From positions 270,356-334,355 of the forward strand of contig JAGSHD010000004.1 in the NCBI GenBank assembly GCA_023954715.1: a stretch of 64,000 bases of DNA, read 5' to 3'. Below, in pieces: positions 43,479-52,125 of the stretch. The number at the start of each line of letters is the position of its first letter. The first letter of the stretch is position 1. Origin of the DNA: Candidatus Cloacimonadota bacterium (GTDB lineage Bacteria; Muiribacteriota; UBA6191). Position numbers and translations under genes: made by a program. Under the pieces are notes generated by a model. It saw only the letters and a program-made list of their open reading frames with translations. It was not told where the DNA came from and did no database searches.

Positions 43479-44972
43479 TTACTCGACTTCCAATGCTGTT
43501 TCATCATCGTAGTTAACTGTACGCCCAATATTTTGTAAAATACAAGATTGGGACTTTCCTATACCTTTTGTGTATATGTAAATCTTTTGAAATAATCCAG
43601 CGTAAAGGTTTTTTCGTAGGCTCGAATTACTCAAAATTCCGTAAAATTTAGGCTGAACCGTATAATATAAATAAGCAGCCCTTCTAGTTTCTATCTCTCT
43701 GAATTGATCAATTTCTTCATATTTACAAAAGGGACGATTTCTTGACTCTAGGTTTACTACTCCATTGTCTACTATATAGGGAGAATTTGCAAAGCCTTGA
43801 ATTTCTAAATATGCTTTTACTTCATAATCTGAGCTAGCCACTGGAATATTATTTAATGTTATATCAATTGTATTTTGTGACCAATCTAAACGATTTAATT
43901 TTTGACTTAATACACTGGATTGATAGTCAGGCTTAGCTAATGGAGACTCGATAATATAAGTAAAAGTGCTTTCTTTATAGGGGCAATCATAAGGGTTTGA
44001 ATTTTTACATAATCTTGCCCTGATAATTCGATCTTTAGTAATAGCAACCTTACATGGCTTAGTATTACTACATAAAACCCCATTTTTTGGAAGAGGTGGG
44101 CTTCCATCCACAGTAAAGACAAAGTTGTATAAAGAAATATTTGCTGATATATCCATCAAAAAGGGAGAAACATAAGTACCAGAAGGAATCGAAGTGATTA
44201 CCTTGGCATTTTCTTGATCCGGAGGTACTTCACTATCTTTATATTTGGTTAAAACTAATCGAAAGCCTACTTTTGATGATTTAAAGTCTTTGGTAATATC
44301 ATAGTAGTAACTAGAGTCACAAAAGCCAAAAGCTTCAAAATAATTACAGTTTATAACCTCAGGCTTATTATTTTTGGTAACCATTTCGGCTACATTTCCG
44401 TGCATATCGTAAAGACCAATAGAGCTACTTCTAAGTGTACGAATTGTATGAATCGTATTTTCAGAGTTTGTACCCGTCCAAGCATATTCATCTAGCAAGT
44501 TTCTATCATTTCCAAAATGAAATCGGGTTTTATTGTCTTGTAACAAAGCCTCCAACCAAAGATCTCTATCAAATACTTGATACAACTCACCACTCGTAGA
44601 TATTTTAGCTGCATACTCACTCACATCACTAAATGAAACATTTGTAACAGGAAAATCTAGGTTTTTTACTAGGCTAGGATTAAATGACATTACAGCTTCA
44701 AATTGAGCTTGAGTTACCTCAGCTTCAGCAAACAACAAGCGAGACACTATCTCTCTAGAATTAGATAAACCAATAAACTTCTGATGAAAGCGGTTTACAA
44801 AAACCTCTGAAACCAAATTGGAGTAAGTGGGAGGATAAATTGGACTTGGAGCACTAGTATCAATTGTTTCATTTAAAGAGCTATAGATATCATAAAACTT
44901 TCTCACCTGATGATCATTTGAGTAAGCTAGTGATATACTACAAGCCATTATGAGTACTTTTAAATGATTCAT
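43479..44972 (-). CDS. Exported FGE-sulfatase-like protein with chitobiase-type C-terminal domain
   Basis: I start at the ATG at 44970-44972 because it gives a signal peptide (MNHLKVLIMACSISLAYS) and has AAGGA ten bases upstream; an ATG eight codons earlier is the alternative. Residues about 60-250 show the formylglycine-generating-enzyme fold landmarks: EAEVTQAQFEAVM, PVTNVSFSDV, LYDMHGNVAEMV and a final VGFRLV. The cysteine pair used for catalysis in true FGE is not evident, so this is probably a non-catalytic binding version. Residues about 265-345 resemble the small chitobiase/beta-hexosaminidase C-terminal domain. It lies between tdk and the DUF2059 gene. Confidence 0.75.
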   Translation of the reverse strand: MNHLKVLIMACSISLAYSNDHQVRKFYDIYSSLNETIDTSAPSPIYPPTYSNLVSEVFVNRFHQKFIGLSNSREIVSRLLFAEAEVTQAQFEAVMSFNPSLVKNLDFPVTNVSFSDVSEYAAKISTSGELYQVFDRDLWLEALLQDNKTRFHFGNDRNLLDEYAWTGTNSENTIHTIRTLRSSSIGLYDMHGNVAEMVTKNNKPEVINCNYFEAFGFCDSSYYYDITKDFKSSKVGFRLVLTKYKDSEVPPDQENAKVITSIPSGTYVSPFLMDISANISLYNFVFTVDGSPPLPKNGVLCSNTKPCKVAITKDRIIRARLCKNSNPYDCPYKESTFTYIIESPLAKPDYQSSVLSQKLNRLDWSQNTIDITLNNIPVASSDYEVKAYLEIQGFANSPYIVDNGVVNLESRNRPFCKYEEIDQFREIETRRAAYLYYTVQPKFYGILSNSSLRKNLYAGLFQKIYIYTKGIGKSQSCILQNIGRTVNYDDETALEVE

Positions 44973-45012
44973 AGAAATTGAGTCCTTATCAATCATGAAA
45001 TATATTCTCTGG

Positions 45013-45594
45013 CTAAGCTTGAACCTGCCCTTGCAGATAGTGCTTTCTACACAAGGCTACGTAGCGGTCATTTCCGCCAACTTCCACTTGCTCTCCACTT
45101 CGAACTACTATTCCATTCTCAGTGATTCTAGCATTCATGTGGGCTTTGTTTCCACACCAACAGATTGTTTTTAACTCTTCAATTTTATCAGCCAAACAAA
45201 AAAGATGATAAGAACCATCAAAAAGTTCACCTCTAAAGTCAGTTTTCAAGCCATAAACAATAACAGGAATATTTAAATCATCTACTACTTTTGCTAATTG
45301 ATAACATTGGTCTTTTGTTAAAAACTGTCCTTCATCTATAATTACAACATTTAGCTTGCCACTCTGATTTCTCTGGTCTACTTTTTCAAACAGATCACAA
45401 TCTAGTCCAAAGATATCTGCTTTTAAAGACAAACCTACCCTAGCACTAATGATGCCTTCACCATCTCGATCATGTAATTCAGATGCTAAAGCATAGGGCT
45501 CTAAGCCCCTTTCTAAATAATTAAAATGTGCTTGTATTAACTGAGTCGACTTACCCGAATTCATTGCTGCATATTTAAAATGAAGTGATGCCAC
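45013..45594 (-). CDS. tdk: Thymidine kinase (type II)
   Basis: It phosphorylates thymidine to dTMP in the salvage pathway. The 193-aa protein has the P-loop MNSGKST, the second nucleotide motif VVIIDEGQF, the lasso region YGLKTDFRGELF, and zinc cysteines in CWCG and CRKHY. The length is typical. It is the first gene of an operon with the FGE-like and DUF2059 genes, an unrelated mix. Confidence 0.95.
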   Translation of the reverse strand: MASLHFKYAAMNSGKSTQLIQAHFNYLERGLEPYALASELHDRDGEGIISARVGLSLKADIFGLDCDLFEKVDQRNQSGKLNVVIIDEGQFLTKDQCYQLAKVVDDLNIPVIVYGLKTDFRGELFDGSYHLFCLADKIEELKTICWCGNKAHMNARITENGIVVRSGEQVEVGGNDRYVALCRKHYLQGQVQA

Positions 45595-45712
45595 TAATAT
45601 TCCTCACTAATATTTATGAAATTATTAATAAGCAAACTACTGCCACTAAAAAAAAATGTAAAGTCTTTTATTATTCTGTTCAGATATTGGGAGTAAATAC
45701 TAAGGCTAAAGG

Positions 45713-46978
45713 CTAGTATCCAAAGAGCTCATCTATAGCTTTTAGTTCACCATCGTTAAACTCCGACCTAGGAACAAAGCCATTACTCTTTTGCTGAAGT
45801 TTTTTAGCTTTAACCGGTTTTTTGTCAATTTTTGAACTATCTGATTTAGTCTCAGTTTTTGTCTCTCCGCATTTTTTAACAGTATTATCTTGAGGGAGAT
45901 AACTTTTTTGATCTAAAGTGTATTTGGTAGAAGTATTATCAAGAATTGTGGCATTTTCAACTCTTCTAATATGAATCCCTGGACTATTTAGATCCTTACA
46001 GTCATTCATATTAGTAGATTGTTCAACCGTATTACTTTCAATTACAACATCAAGTGCATCAAAGACACTGATTCCATGGTGATGACCATTAGAAACATGA
46101 TTTCCAATAATTTTTATATTTCGATTATCTATACCGCTTCCATCTGCGCTGGCTTGAATAAAAATTGATTGTGTCGCTTTACCATGTTGCCCCATTAGTG
46201 AGACATTATCTTTAATAGTAATATCTTCTGCACGCTCATTAGCCTTTACACTATGAATCTGAATATGGTCTGCATGATCTCTTTTATCAGTTGATGAATC
46301 CCTACCCACAGAAACCGTATGAGGAAAAAAGTCTTCAAACTTATTTTTTTCTATAAGAATCGCTTTTGATGCCCCTGCGATGTTAATCCCGTCATTTCTA
46401 ATATCGTGAAAATAGTTTTGAAGAATTTGCACATTACTGACATTTTGAAATATTGCCGCTGTATATAGATGACTCAAATCATTTTTTTCAAATACAATGA
46501 ACTTTGAGTCTCTGATTGTCACTCCATTGTGATCATTGTTATGATTTTCATCTTCCATATCCGAAATAATACAGTTTTTGATAGAGATATCTTCTGAATT
46601 AGCAATAACAATTGAACGATCTTCCCAGACTTTTCTACCCTCATCTCTTGGGTCTGGAGTAATATAATTATAATCATTAGGAGTCTGACTAATTTTAAAT
46701 CCATCTAGCTCTAAATACTTAATATTTTGTAAAAAGACATTGGTAAACTCAGCTTGACCATGCTCTTTAGAAATCAATTTTATATACTCATTAGAGCCTT
46801 TAATTTGCCCATTTAAATTTAGTTTACCATAGTTACCTGAAGCAAAAACCACCTCATCTCCTGAGGATAGCTTTTTCAAAATTGCATTAAACTCTTCAAG
46901 ATTACTTACATCATAGCTCATTGCCATTAAAGGTGAAACCATACAAAAATAAGTGCAGACTTTTTTAAATAAACTCAT
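45713..46978 (-). CDS. Exported right-handed beta-helix protein (polysaccharide lyase-like)
   Basis: The ATG at 46976-46978 is preferred because GGGAG lies eight bases upstream and a signal peptide follows (MSLFKKVCTYFCMVSPLMAMS). The mature protein has an N-terminal strand typical of PL6/DUF1565 beta-helix proteins (LKKLSSGDEVVFASGNYG), then many parallel beta-helix turns such as NVQILQNYFHDIRNDGINI and NRNIKIIGNHVSNGHHHGISV. The lysine-rich C-terminus is likely disordered. By family it may bind or cleave acidic polysaccharides such as alginate; catalytic residues could not be assigned. Confidence 0.8.
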   Translation of the reverse strand: MSLFKKVCTYFCMVSPLMAMSYDVSNLEEFNAILKKLSSGDEVVFASGNYGKLNLNGQIKGSNEYIKLISKEHGQAEFTNVFLQNIKYLELDGFKISQTPNDYNYITPDPRDEGRKVWEDRSIVIANSEDISIKNCIISDMEDENHNNDHNGVTIRDSKFIVFEKNDLSHLYTAAIFQNVSNVQILQNYFHDIRNDGINIAGASKAILIEKNKFEDFFPHTVSVGRDSSTDKRDHADHIQIHSVKANERAEDITIKDNVSLMGQHGKATQSIFIQASADGSGIDNRNIKIIGNHVSNGHHHGISVFDALDVVIESNTVEQSTNMNDCKDLNSPGIHIRRVENATILDNTSTKYTLDQKSYLPQDNTVKKCGETKTETKSDSSKIDKKPVKAKKLQQKSNGFVPRSEFNDGELKAIDELFGY

Positions 46979-47167
46979 AGTTAAATCTCCCATATTCCAA
47001 TCTAAACTGTACTACTGGTTTAAGATATAATTATCTGATTCATAGCGACAAAGTTTTTTATTCTCACTTTAAAACAACAGTTTTTTTGGATATATATTAT
47101 AATACGAAAGTAGAGCGTCGGTTGTTACAAATTAAAAACCCTATTTTTGAAGACAACCTACCTATCA

Positions 47168-47545
47168 CTAACTCTGCCAACTGTCATGCATTACTTCGAT
47201 GTTATGGCCATCCAAGTCATATATAAAACAGGCGTAATAGTCTTTGGTATACTCTGGCCTTGGCCCTGGCTTACCATTGTCTTTCGCTTCTGATAAAATT
47301 GCTTGTTCATAAAAATGATCTACAACTTGAGTTGAACTAGCCCTAAAAGCAATGTGTGTACTGGTAATTTTATCCTCATTGGCACTCTGTGCTATTTCAA
47401 ACAAAAATCCCTTTCCTAGATCAAAAGCATAAAAAATACCTTTCTCCCCAAAGGATAAGCCATAGCCCAAAACCTTAAAGATCTTCTCATAAAACAATTT
47501 GCTTTTCTCTACATCACTAACTTTTATGGTAACGTGATCTATCAT
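47168..47545 (-). CDS. VOC-family (glyoxalase/bleomycin resistance fold) protein
   Basis: This 125-aa protein has the two beta-alpha-beta-beta-beta modules of the vicinal oxygen chelate superfamily. It opens with IDHVTIKVSDVEKSKLFYEKIF and ends with YDLDGHNIEVMHD, which place His and Glu metal ligands at the expected positions. The substrate cannot be deduced. It is the last host gene before the integrated element boundary. Confidence 0.88.
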   Translation of the reverse strand: MIDHVTIKVSDVEKSKLFYEKIFKVLGYGLSFGEKGIFYAFDLGKGFLFEIAQSANEDKITSTHIAFRASSTQVVDHFYEQAILSEAKDNGKPGPRPEYTKDYYACFIYDLDGHNIEVMHDSWQS

Positions 47546-47674
47546 TTCTCTTCTCCCAAAGTTTTACAAAGTCATAAAATCTAATACTCGTTAACAGCTC
47601 ATTATACAGACATAAGTAGAGTAATGATAAAATTTGGAGTTTTTTTGGTATTTTTTTAGTTTTGGAGAAAAACA

Positions 47675-47718
47675 AAAACTCTTCGAAACCATGAAGATCA
47701 TGATTAACAAAGAGTTTT
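47675..47718 (-). terminator. Terminator of the disrupted tRNA gene
   Basis: AAAACTCTT (47675-47683) and AAGAGTTTT (47710-47718) pair. A smaller CATGA/TCATG stem lies inside the loop, and a T-rich run follows on the minus strand. It starts seven bases after the tRNA 3' end, so it is the tRNA's original terminator left behind at the element boundary. Confidence 0.75.
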
Positions 47719-47724
47719 AAAGAG

Positions 47725-47766
47725 TGGAGCTAAGGGGAGTCGAACCCCTGGCCTCTTGAATGCCAT
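47725..47766 (-). tRNA. 3' half of a tRNA (likely Ala-GGC), attachment-site remnant
   Basis: Read on the minus strand, the sequence gives an anticodon-loop end (TGGCAT), anticodon-stem strand TCAAG, variable AGGCC, a perfect T arm AGGGG-TTCGACT-CCCCT, acceptor strand TAGCTCC and discriminator A, with no encoded CCA. The acceptor strand matches tRNA-Ala, and the loop fits anticodon GGC. The 5' half is missing: the bases upstream do not pair with the anticodon or acceptor strands and there is no D arm. This is what remains on one side when an element integrates into a tRNA gene. A tmRNA 3' end is a less likely alternative. Confidence 0.75.
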
Positions 47767-47932
47767 TCTCATTTTGATGAGTTCATAAATTATTTCTTAT
47801 TTTCTTTTAGTACTTCAAAGCCTTTACTATAAAAGCGATAGGAGATTTCGTTTAAATTTTATAAGTAACTTAATTGAGGTCTAAATTTGGTATTTTTGCG
47901 GGGTTTGGTATTTTTTTGGTATTTTTTTTACT

Positions 47933-48826
47933 TTAGTTTTGTGGCCATCCATTGACCCACATTCCTTTTGTTTTTGTTCCATCAGCCCAAACTACAGTTC
48001 CTATTCCATTTCTCTTATCTTTCTTCCAGGTACCTATGAATTTTTTACCGTTTGTAAATGTTACCTCACCAGATCCATGCTTTAGGCCATTTAAAAATTC
48101 ACCAACATATCTATCTCCGTTTGCCCATATATAAGTACCTTTTCCACTTTCAAGCCCATTCCGAAACTTTCCCATATATTTATCTCCATTTTTAATATAC
48201 AGCTCGCCTCTACCATTAAAGTTTCCAGCAATCCAGTCACCTTTATACACCAAACGTTTATTATCCCATGCAGAACCCTTACCATTAAGTTTCCCTTCTA
48301 CAAAGCTTCCTTCTTCTTTCATTCCATCTTTATATAAATATGTACCTTTCCCAGTTGCTTTTCCATGAAGCCAATCTCCCGAATATGAACCAGACAGTAA
48401 TTTTAAGACGCCATATCCATGAGGTGCTCCATCATTAAGGTTTCCAGAATATTCTTGACTATATACCCCATGTTTGTACCAGGTAACTACTCCGTGCCCA
48501 TTGGCCATACCATTTACACAAGGTCCCTTATATCGTACCGTTTCATTAGACTTTACTCTTGGGAGTGAATTAAAAATTCTACATCTCTTATCCAAGTCCC
48601 ATATATAATGCTCAAAAGCTGTTTTATTCTTTTCAACTTTTGAAAGTTTTTCTAGTTGAGTTTTAGCAAAGTCATCTCCATTTTTTACTGCTTTCTTATA
48701 ATGTCTAACAGCCTTAGCTATATCATTTTTTTCTTCCGCCTCTAATCCTCTTTTTCCCCAAAATGTTGTTGGGTTGGCGTATGTAAATGTCGTCATAAGA
48801 ATAATTAAGAAAATGCATTTGTTCAT
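47933..48826 (-). CDS. Exported MORN-repeat protein
   Basis: The 297-aa product has a signal peptide (about 1-17), a short Sel1/TPR-like helical pair (KAVRHYKKAVKNGDDFAKTQL) and about eight MORN repeats from residue 95 onward, for example DKYMGKFRNGLESGKGTYIW and GEFLNGLKHGSGEVTF. MORN repeats form a flat beta sheet that binds lipids or proteins. It lies between the attachment site and the KAP NTPase gene. A secreted MORN protein in phage cargo is unusual; a surface or exclusion function would be plausible but is only inference. Confidence 0.85.
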   Translation of the reverse strand: MNKCIFLIILMTTFTYANPTTFWGKRGLEAEEKNDIAKAVRHYKKAVKNGDDFAKTQLEKLSKVEKNKTAFEHYIWDLDKRCRIFNSLPRVKSNETVRYKGPCVNGMANGHGVVTWYKHGVYSQEYSGNLNDGAPHGYGVLKLLSGSYSGDWLHGKATGKGTYLYKDGMKEEGSFVEGKLNGKGSAWDNKRLVYKGDWIAGNFNGRGELYIKNGDKYMGKFRNGLESGKGTYIWANGDRYVGEFLNGLKHGSGEVTFTNGKKFIGTWKKDKRNGIGTVVWADGTKTKGMWVNGWPQN

Positions 48827-48879
48827 TGTAATGGTCCCGTTTGTTAAATTTTGAAGTAGTTTTAATTAAATTAGTATTT

Positions 48880-50277
48880 TCACCCTACTTTATAGATTCC
48901 TGATTCAACATACTGGATCAAAATATTATAAAATACAGTAAAAGGATCTTGCCCCTTTTTTGCTTGACGATTATATTGGATTCCTTGGACTTCTCCAACT
49001 CCATAATTAAAAGTTATTCCACCAATTTTCACTCTTTGCATAAGACCACCTTGAACTCTATCGCTATCCACAAATGGTAGTGCTAATTCATTAATAAAAG
49101 GACTATATCTGCTAAAATCTTTATCAATATTTAGATCACCTTGATCTTTAATTCTTTTCAAAACTGACACAAATTCATCTTGACCCTTACCGAAAATCGC
49201 TATTAAAACTTCAATTCCAACATTTATCGCATCCGACTTTTTAATATTTTTCCATTTAACTTTTTTATAACCAACCATAGAAAAATTAACACCTTTCATC
49301 AATAATCTGATTGTCAATTTTTCCTTGTTATCAATATACAAAGCTCTAGTTAAAATATCTTGCATAAAAAATTTTAATTCAGCGACAAACGATTCTTTAT
49401 CCTCAACACTCCCAACTGGAAAGTGGTTTATTAATCTTTCTATTTCATCAGATATTATTACATCTACATTAAAATTGTATGCTTCTATGCTAAAAAATTT
49501 ATCAAAGTAACCATTAAAATCTGTGTCCTCACCATATACATGATGAAATATATTTTTAATATTGTCTTTATCTGCAACCAAAATGACTTTATCAAATCCA
49601 AACTTATTCTTATCATGAGCTACACTCGAATCAGAATGAGCAGAAAAAACATTTAAAATCCTAAAAATATGTGCAGGGTCCATTCTATCTAAATCATCTA
49701 AAATTAGAACACTTAACTTATTATCCTTAAGTGTTTTTACTTTATCTCGTATTACATGTGCAACAACATCTTCTTTAAGATTTTCAATTTTCTCGATAAA
49801 CTTAGTAACAGATGACCCATCGGTTTTACTATGCTTTTCTTTAAAATTAGTAAAGTTTTTGATCAACTTACAAAAACTAGACAATCCCTTTCCAATCTTA
49901 GGTATTGTCTTGAATAGCTCCTCTCCAATAGTGGCATGATTCGTAGCAACCCAAACATAAGACATTAACTGCCAGCTATATAATTTCTCATAATCTTCAT
50001 CAGTTAAGATATCTTCCTTTTTTGAAAGTAACTCCATTAAGACATCATACTTCATAAGTTCAACGACATCTTCATTACTTGACACTTGATAGTTTACAGG
50101 AAACAAATGAAATACTTCATAATCATCTTCTTTTTCCTGGAAAAAGTCATTTAAAAAATAAGTTTTCCCTGAACCAAACTTTCCTGAAAAAAAGACTCGG
50201 TCATTATTTATCATTTGTAAATGATTCTCAAAGTCATCAAAAATAGCTGAGACGTCTACCTCAGTACCACTACACAT
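48880..50277 (-). CDS. KAP-family P-loop NTPase
   Basis: The ATG at 50275-50277 has AAGGAGG five to seven bases upstream, so I take it as the start (465 aa); a TTG 11 codons earlier has no such site. Landmarks are Walker A GKFGSGKT (about 32-39), an adjacent MINNDRVFFSG strand, and Walker B followed by the KAP hallmark VLILDDLDRMDPAHI. A conserved FDKVILVADKDNI segment follows. KAP NTPases are often membrane-associated and frequent in mobile and defence loci. The long insertion with membrane helices of some members is absent. It lies between an integrase gene and the MORN gene. Confidence 0.82.
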   Translation of the reverse strand: MCSGTEVDVSAIFDDFENHLQMINNDRVFFSGKFGSGKTYFLNDFFQEKEDDYEVFHLFPVNYQVSSNEDVVELMKYDVLMELLSKKEDILTDEDYEKLYSWQLMSYVWVATNHATIGEELFKTIPKIGKGLSSFCKLIKNFTNFKEKHSKTDGSSVTKFIEKIENLKEDVVAHVIRDKVKTLKDNKLSVLILDDLDRMDPAHIFRILNVFSAHSDSSVAHDKNKFGFDKVILVADKDNIKNIFHHVYGEDTDFNGYFDKFFSIEAYNFNVDVIISDEIERLINHFPVGSVEDKESFVAELKFFMQDILTRALYIDNKEKLTIRLLMKGVNFSMVGYKKVKWKNIKKSDAINVGIEVLIAIFGKGQDEFVSVLKRIKDQGDLNIDKDFSRYSPFINELALPFVDSDRVQGGLMQRVKIGGITFNYGVGEVQGIQYNRQAKKGQDPFTVFYNILIQYVESGIYKVG

Positions 50278-50325
50278 AATCTCCTCCTTGAAGTTAGCTT
50301 GTGATTGCAACAGGGTAATTATACA

Positions 50326-51330
50326 CTAAACAGGAAAGAGGAATATACCTAAGTCTTCAATCAAATTACTTTTGTACTGATTTGATAAATGCGCGTATCT
50401 CTTTACCATCTTAAGTGTTTTATGACCTAACACATCTGCAATAGCTAAAATTGGTACTCCTTGCATTGCTAAATATGAAGCACAACAATGCCTAAGATCA
50501 TGAAACCTAAAGTCTTCAATTTCTGCATTTTTTACAGCTGTTGACCAAGACCGTTTACAATCTTTCATATTAAATACTAAAGTTTCATGTACTTTTTTCT
50601 CTTTCCAATCCAGTAAAACTTCTTTTGCATAAGTACATAATGGTAATGAACGTCTCTCACCATTTTTAGTATCTTCTAAGATAATGAATCCTTTATCAAA
50701 TTGAATTTGTTTCCAGGACAAGCTTAGAATTTCTGTTTTTCTTGCACCAGTTGTTAATGCTAAAACCACTACTATATATAAATAGTCTACTTTTTTACAC
50801 TCAGTTAAAAGTCTTTCACGTTCTTCATCAGATAAAAATCGTACTCTACCGTTGGGTTCTTTTAACTTGCCTACTTTTAAAAATGGATTTACTTCCAAAT
50901 ATTCCCATTGAACAGCCATTGTAAAACAGTGACTAACATACGAGTAATAACGATTAATTGTAGAGAAAGACACTTTGTTTTCTTTGATAAAGTTCTGCCT
51001 TGTTTCATGAAGGAGAGCTACAGTAATATCCTTTAATCTTAAATGTCCTATCTTTTCTCTAAAAAACTTAAACCCTGCCAAATATGAAGTTGGGGACTTT
51101 TTCATTGGAAGTTCTTCTAAAGTGTACTTTATCAGCAGATCTTCAACTAGCATTTCATCTTGAAATATTCCAAACTTCCCAGATTCAATTTCATTTTCTT
51201 GCTCAATAGCAAACTTTCTTGCATCGCCAATTGTTCGAAAAGTTTTATTTACTATCTTTCCATTTAATCTAATTCTTACTTTGTAGCTGACTTTTCCATT
51301 TTTTAATTTATATTTCTTAATGTTTGCCAT
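50326..51330 (-). CDS. Tyrosine recombinase (phage integrase)
   Basis: I start at the ATG at 51328-51330, with AAAGGAAC seven bases upstream, giving 334 aa. It has an N-terminal arm-binding AP2-like domain (YKLKNGKVSYKVRIRLNGK), a SAM-like core-binding domain (about 65-150) and the catalytic domain. Catalytic residues are the Arg in TGARKTEI, Lys in TKNGE, His-Arg in HDLRH, His in LGHKT and the nucleophile Tyr in VKRYAH. The arm-binding domain is typical of phage and island integrases acting at tRNA genes, so this is the likely enzyme for the tRNA site 2.6 kb away. Confidence 0.93.
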   Translation of the reverse strand: MANIKKYKLKNGKVSYKVRIRLNGKIVNKTFRTIGDARKFAIEQENEIESGKFGIFQDEMLVEDLLIKYTLEELPMKKSPTSYLAGFKFFREKIGHLRLKDITVALLHETRQNFIKENKVSFSTINRYYSYVSHCFTMAVQWEYLEVNPFLKVGKLKEPNGRVRFLSDEERERLLTECKKVDYLYIVVVLALTTGARKTEILSLSWKQIQFDKGFIILEDTKNGERRSLPLCTYAKEVLLDWKEKKVHETLVFNMKDCKRSWSTAVKNAEIEDFRFHDLRHCCASYLAMQGVPILAIADVLGHKTLKMVKRYAHLSNQYKSNLIEDLGIFLFPV

Positions 51331-51425
51331 GATAGTTCCTTTATTTTTTGGCAAAAAGATTGCCTTGTCATGAATCAAAAACGACTCATGATTTATTGTT
51401 TTTTATTCTGTTTTTGAGGGGAATT

Positions 51426-51557
51426 TTAGGTGTTTTTATTAACCAGTTGATAGTACATTGATTCGCTGATATATGTTTTGCCTTTACCAAGATCAACTAG
51501 AAACCATCTTTCACCTGTGTAATAGTTTCTGACTACATCTTTAATTTTAATAGTCAT
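51426..51557 (-). CDS. Small 43-aa protein
   Basis: An ATG at 51555-51557 opens a 43-codon frame rich in strand-forming residues (TGERWFLVDLGKGKTYISESM). It overlaps the stop of the preceding 111-aa gene by 11 bp and ends just before the integrase gene, so it is part of the leftward early operon. No family recognised. Confidence 0.55.
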   Translation of the reverse strand: MTIKIKDVVRNYYTGERWFLVDLGKGKTYISESMYYQLVNKNT

Positions 51558-51882
51558 ATTCAGTTACTCTGTTTTTTAGTTTTTGGTAGTACTTTTCAAT
51601 GTCTCCAAATGCGTTTCCCCCCATTAGATCTATTTGAAATTGGATAGAGTTCCTTACAAGTGGATCCTTTAAAAAGTTCAGTATTTTTTTAGAATCACCT
51701 TCTCTTATCAACAAAATTAATTCTAGCCGATTTGACTTATGTTTTTTCCTTACTTTTTTGATCGGTTTACGGGAAATACATGTTTCCTGTAAATTACCCC
51801 CCAAACTACGATCAATATTCATTTCATTGCTCACAAAATTAGATTCTTTTTTACATTCCACGACATTTGATATTTTATCCAT
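51547..51882 (-). CDS. Early-operon protein of unknown function
   Basis: From the ATG at 51880-51882 (AAGGA eight bases upstream) this is a 111-aa protein; another ATG nine codons earlier is possible. It is basic in the middle (RKPIKKVRKKHKSNR) and helical toward the C-terminus (KKILNFLKDPLVRNSIQF). It lies between the two recombinase genes. I do not recognise it; the basic patch could bind DNA, as in excisionase-type or recombination-accessory proteins. Confidence 0.55.
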   Translation of the reverse strand: MDKISNVVECKKESNFVSNEMNIDRSLGGNLQETCISRKPIKKVRKKHKSNRLELILLIREGDSKKILNFLKDPLVRNSIQFQIDLMGGNAFGDIEKYYQKLKNRVTEYDY

Positions 51883-51987
51883 TTTCACATTCCTTTCAGA
51901 CAATAACATTGCCTTATTATTAGCCTAAAATTGACCAATAATTTATTTTGTTAATATTCTATTTTTAGTTGTTTTTAAGTGTTGATC

Positions 51988-52125
51988 TTATCTAAAAACT
52001 AGATAAAACAATCCATTCCAGAAACAGATTGATACGAATATAATACTCACAATTAGTATCCAATCTGTTATTTGATCCACTGCTTGTGAATCTCTATTCA
52101 TGAGATTAATGATAAATCTTTTCAT
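51988..52125 (-). CDS. Small 45-aa membrane protein
   Basis: The ATG at 52123-52125 overlaps the stop of the second recombinase in an ATGA arrangement. The frame has a polar start (MKRFIINLMNRDSQAVDQ) and a long hydrophobic segment (WILIVSIIFVSICFWNGLFYLVF). This is a single-pass membrane protein of unknown role in the early operon. Confidence 0.55.
   Translation of the reverse strand: MKRFIINLMNRDSQAVDQITDWILIVSIIFVSICFWNGLFYLVFR

Noticed and set aside
47725..47766. Complete tRNA or tmRNA gene
   Set aside because: Only the T arm, acceptor 3' strand and part of the anticodon arm are present; no D arm or 5' acceptor strand.
48091..48285. 64-aa frame inside the MORN gene
   Set aside because: It is an out-of-frame reading of MORN repeats.
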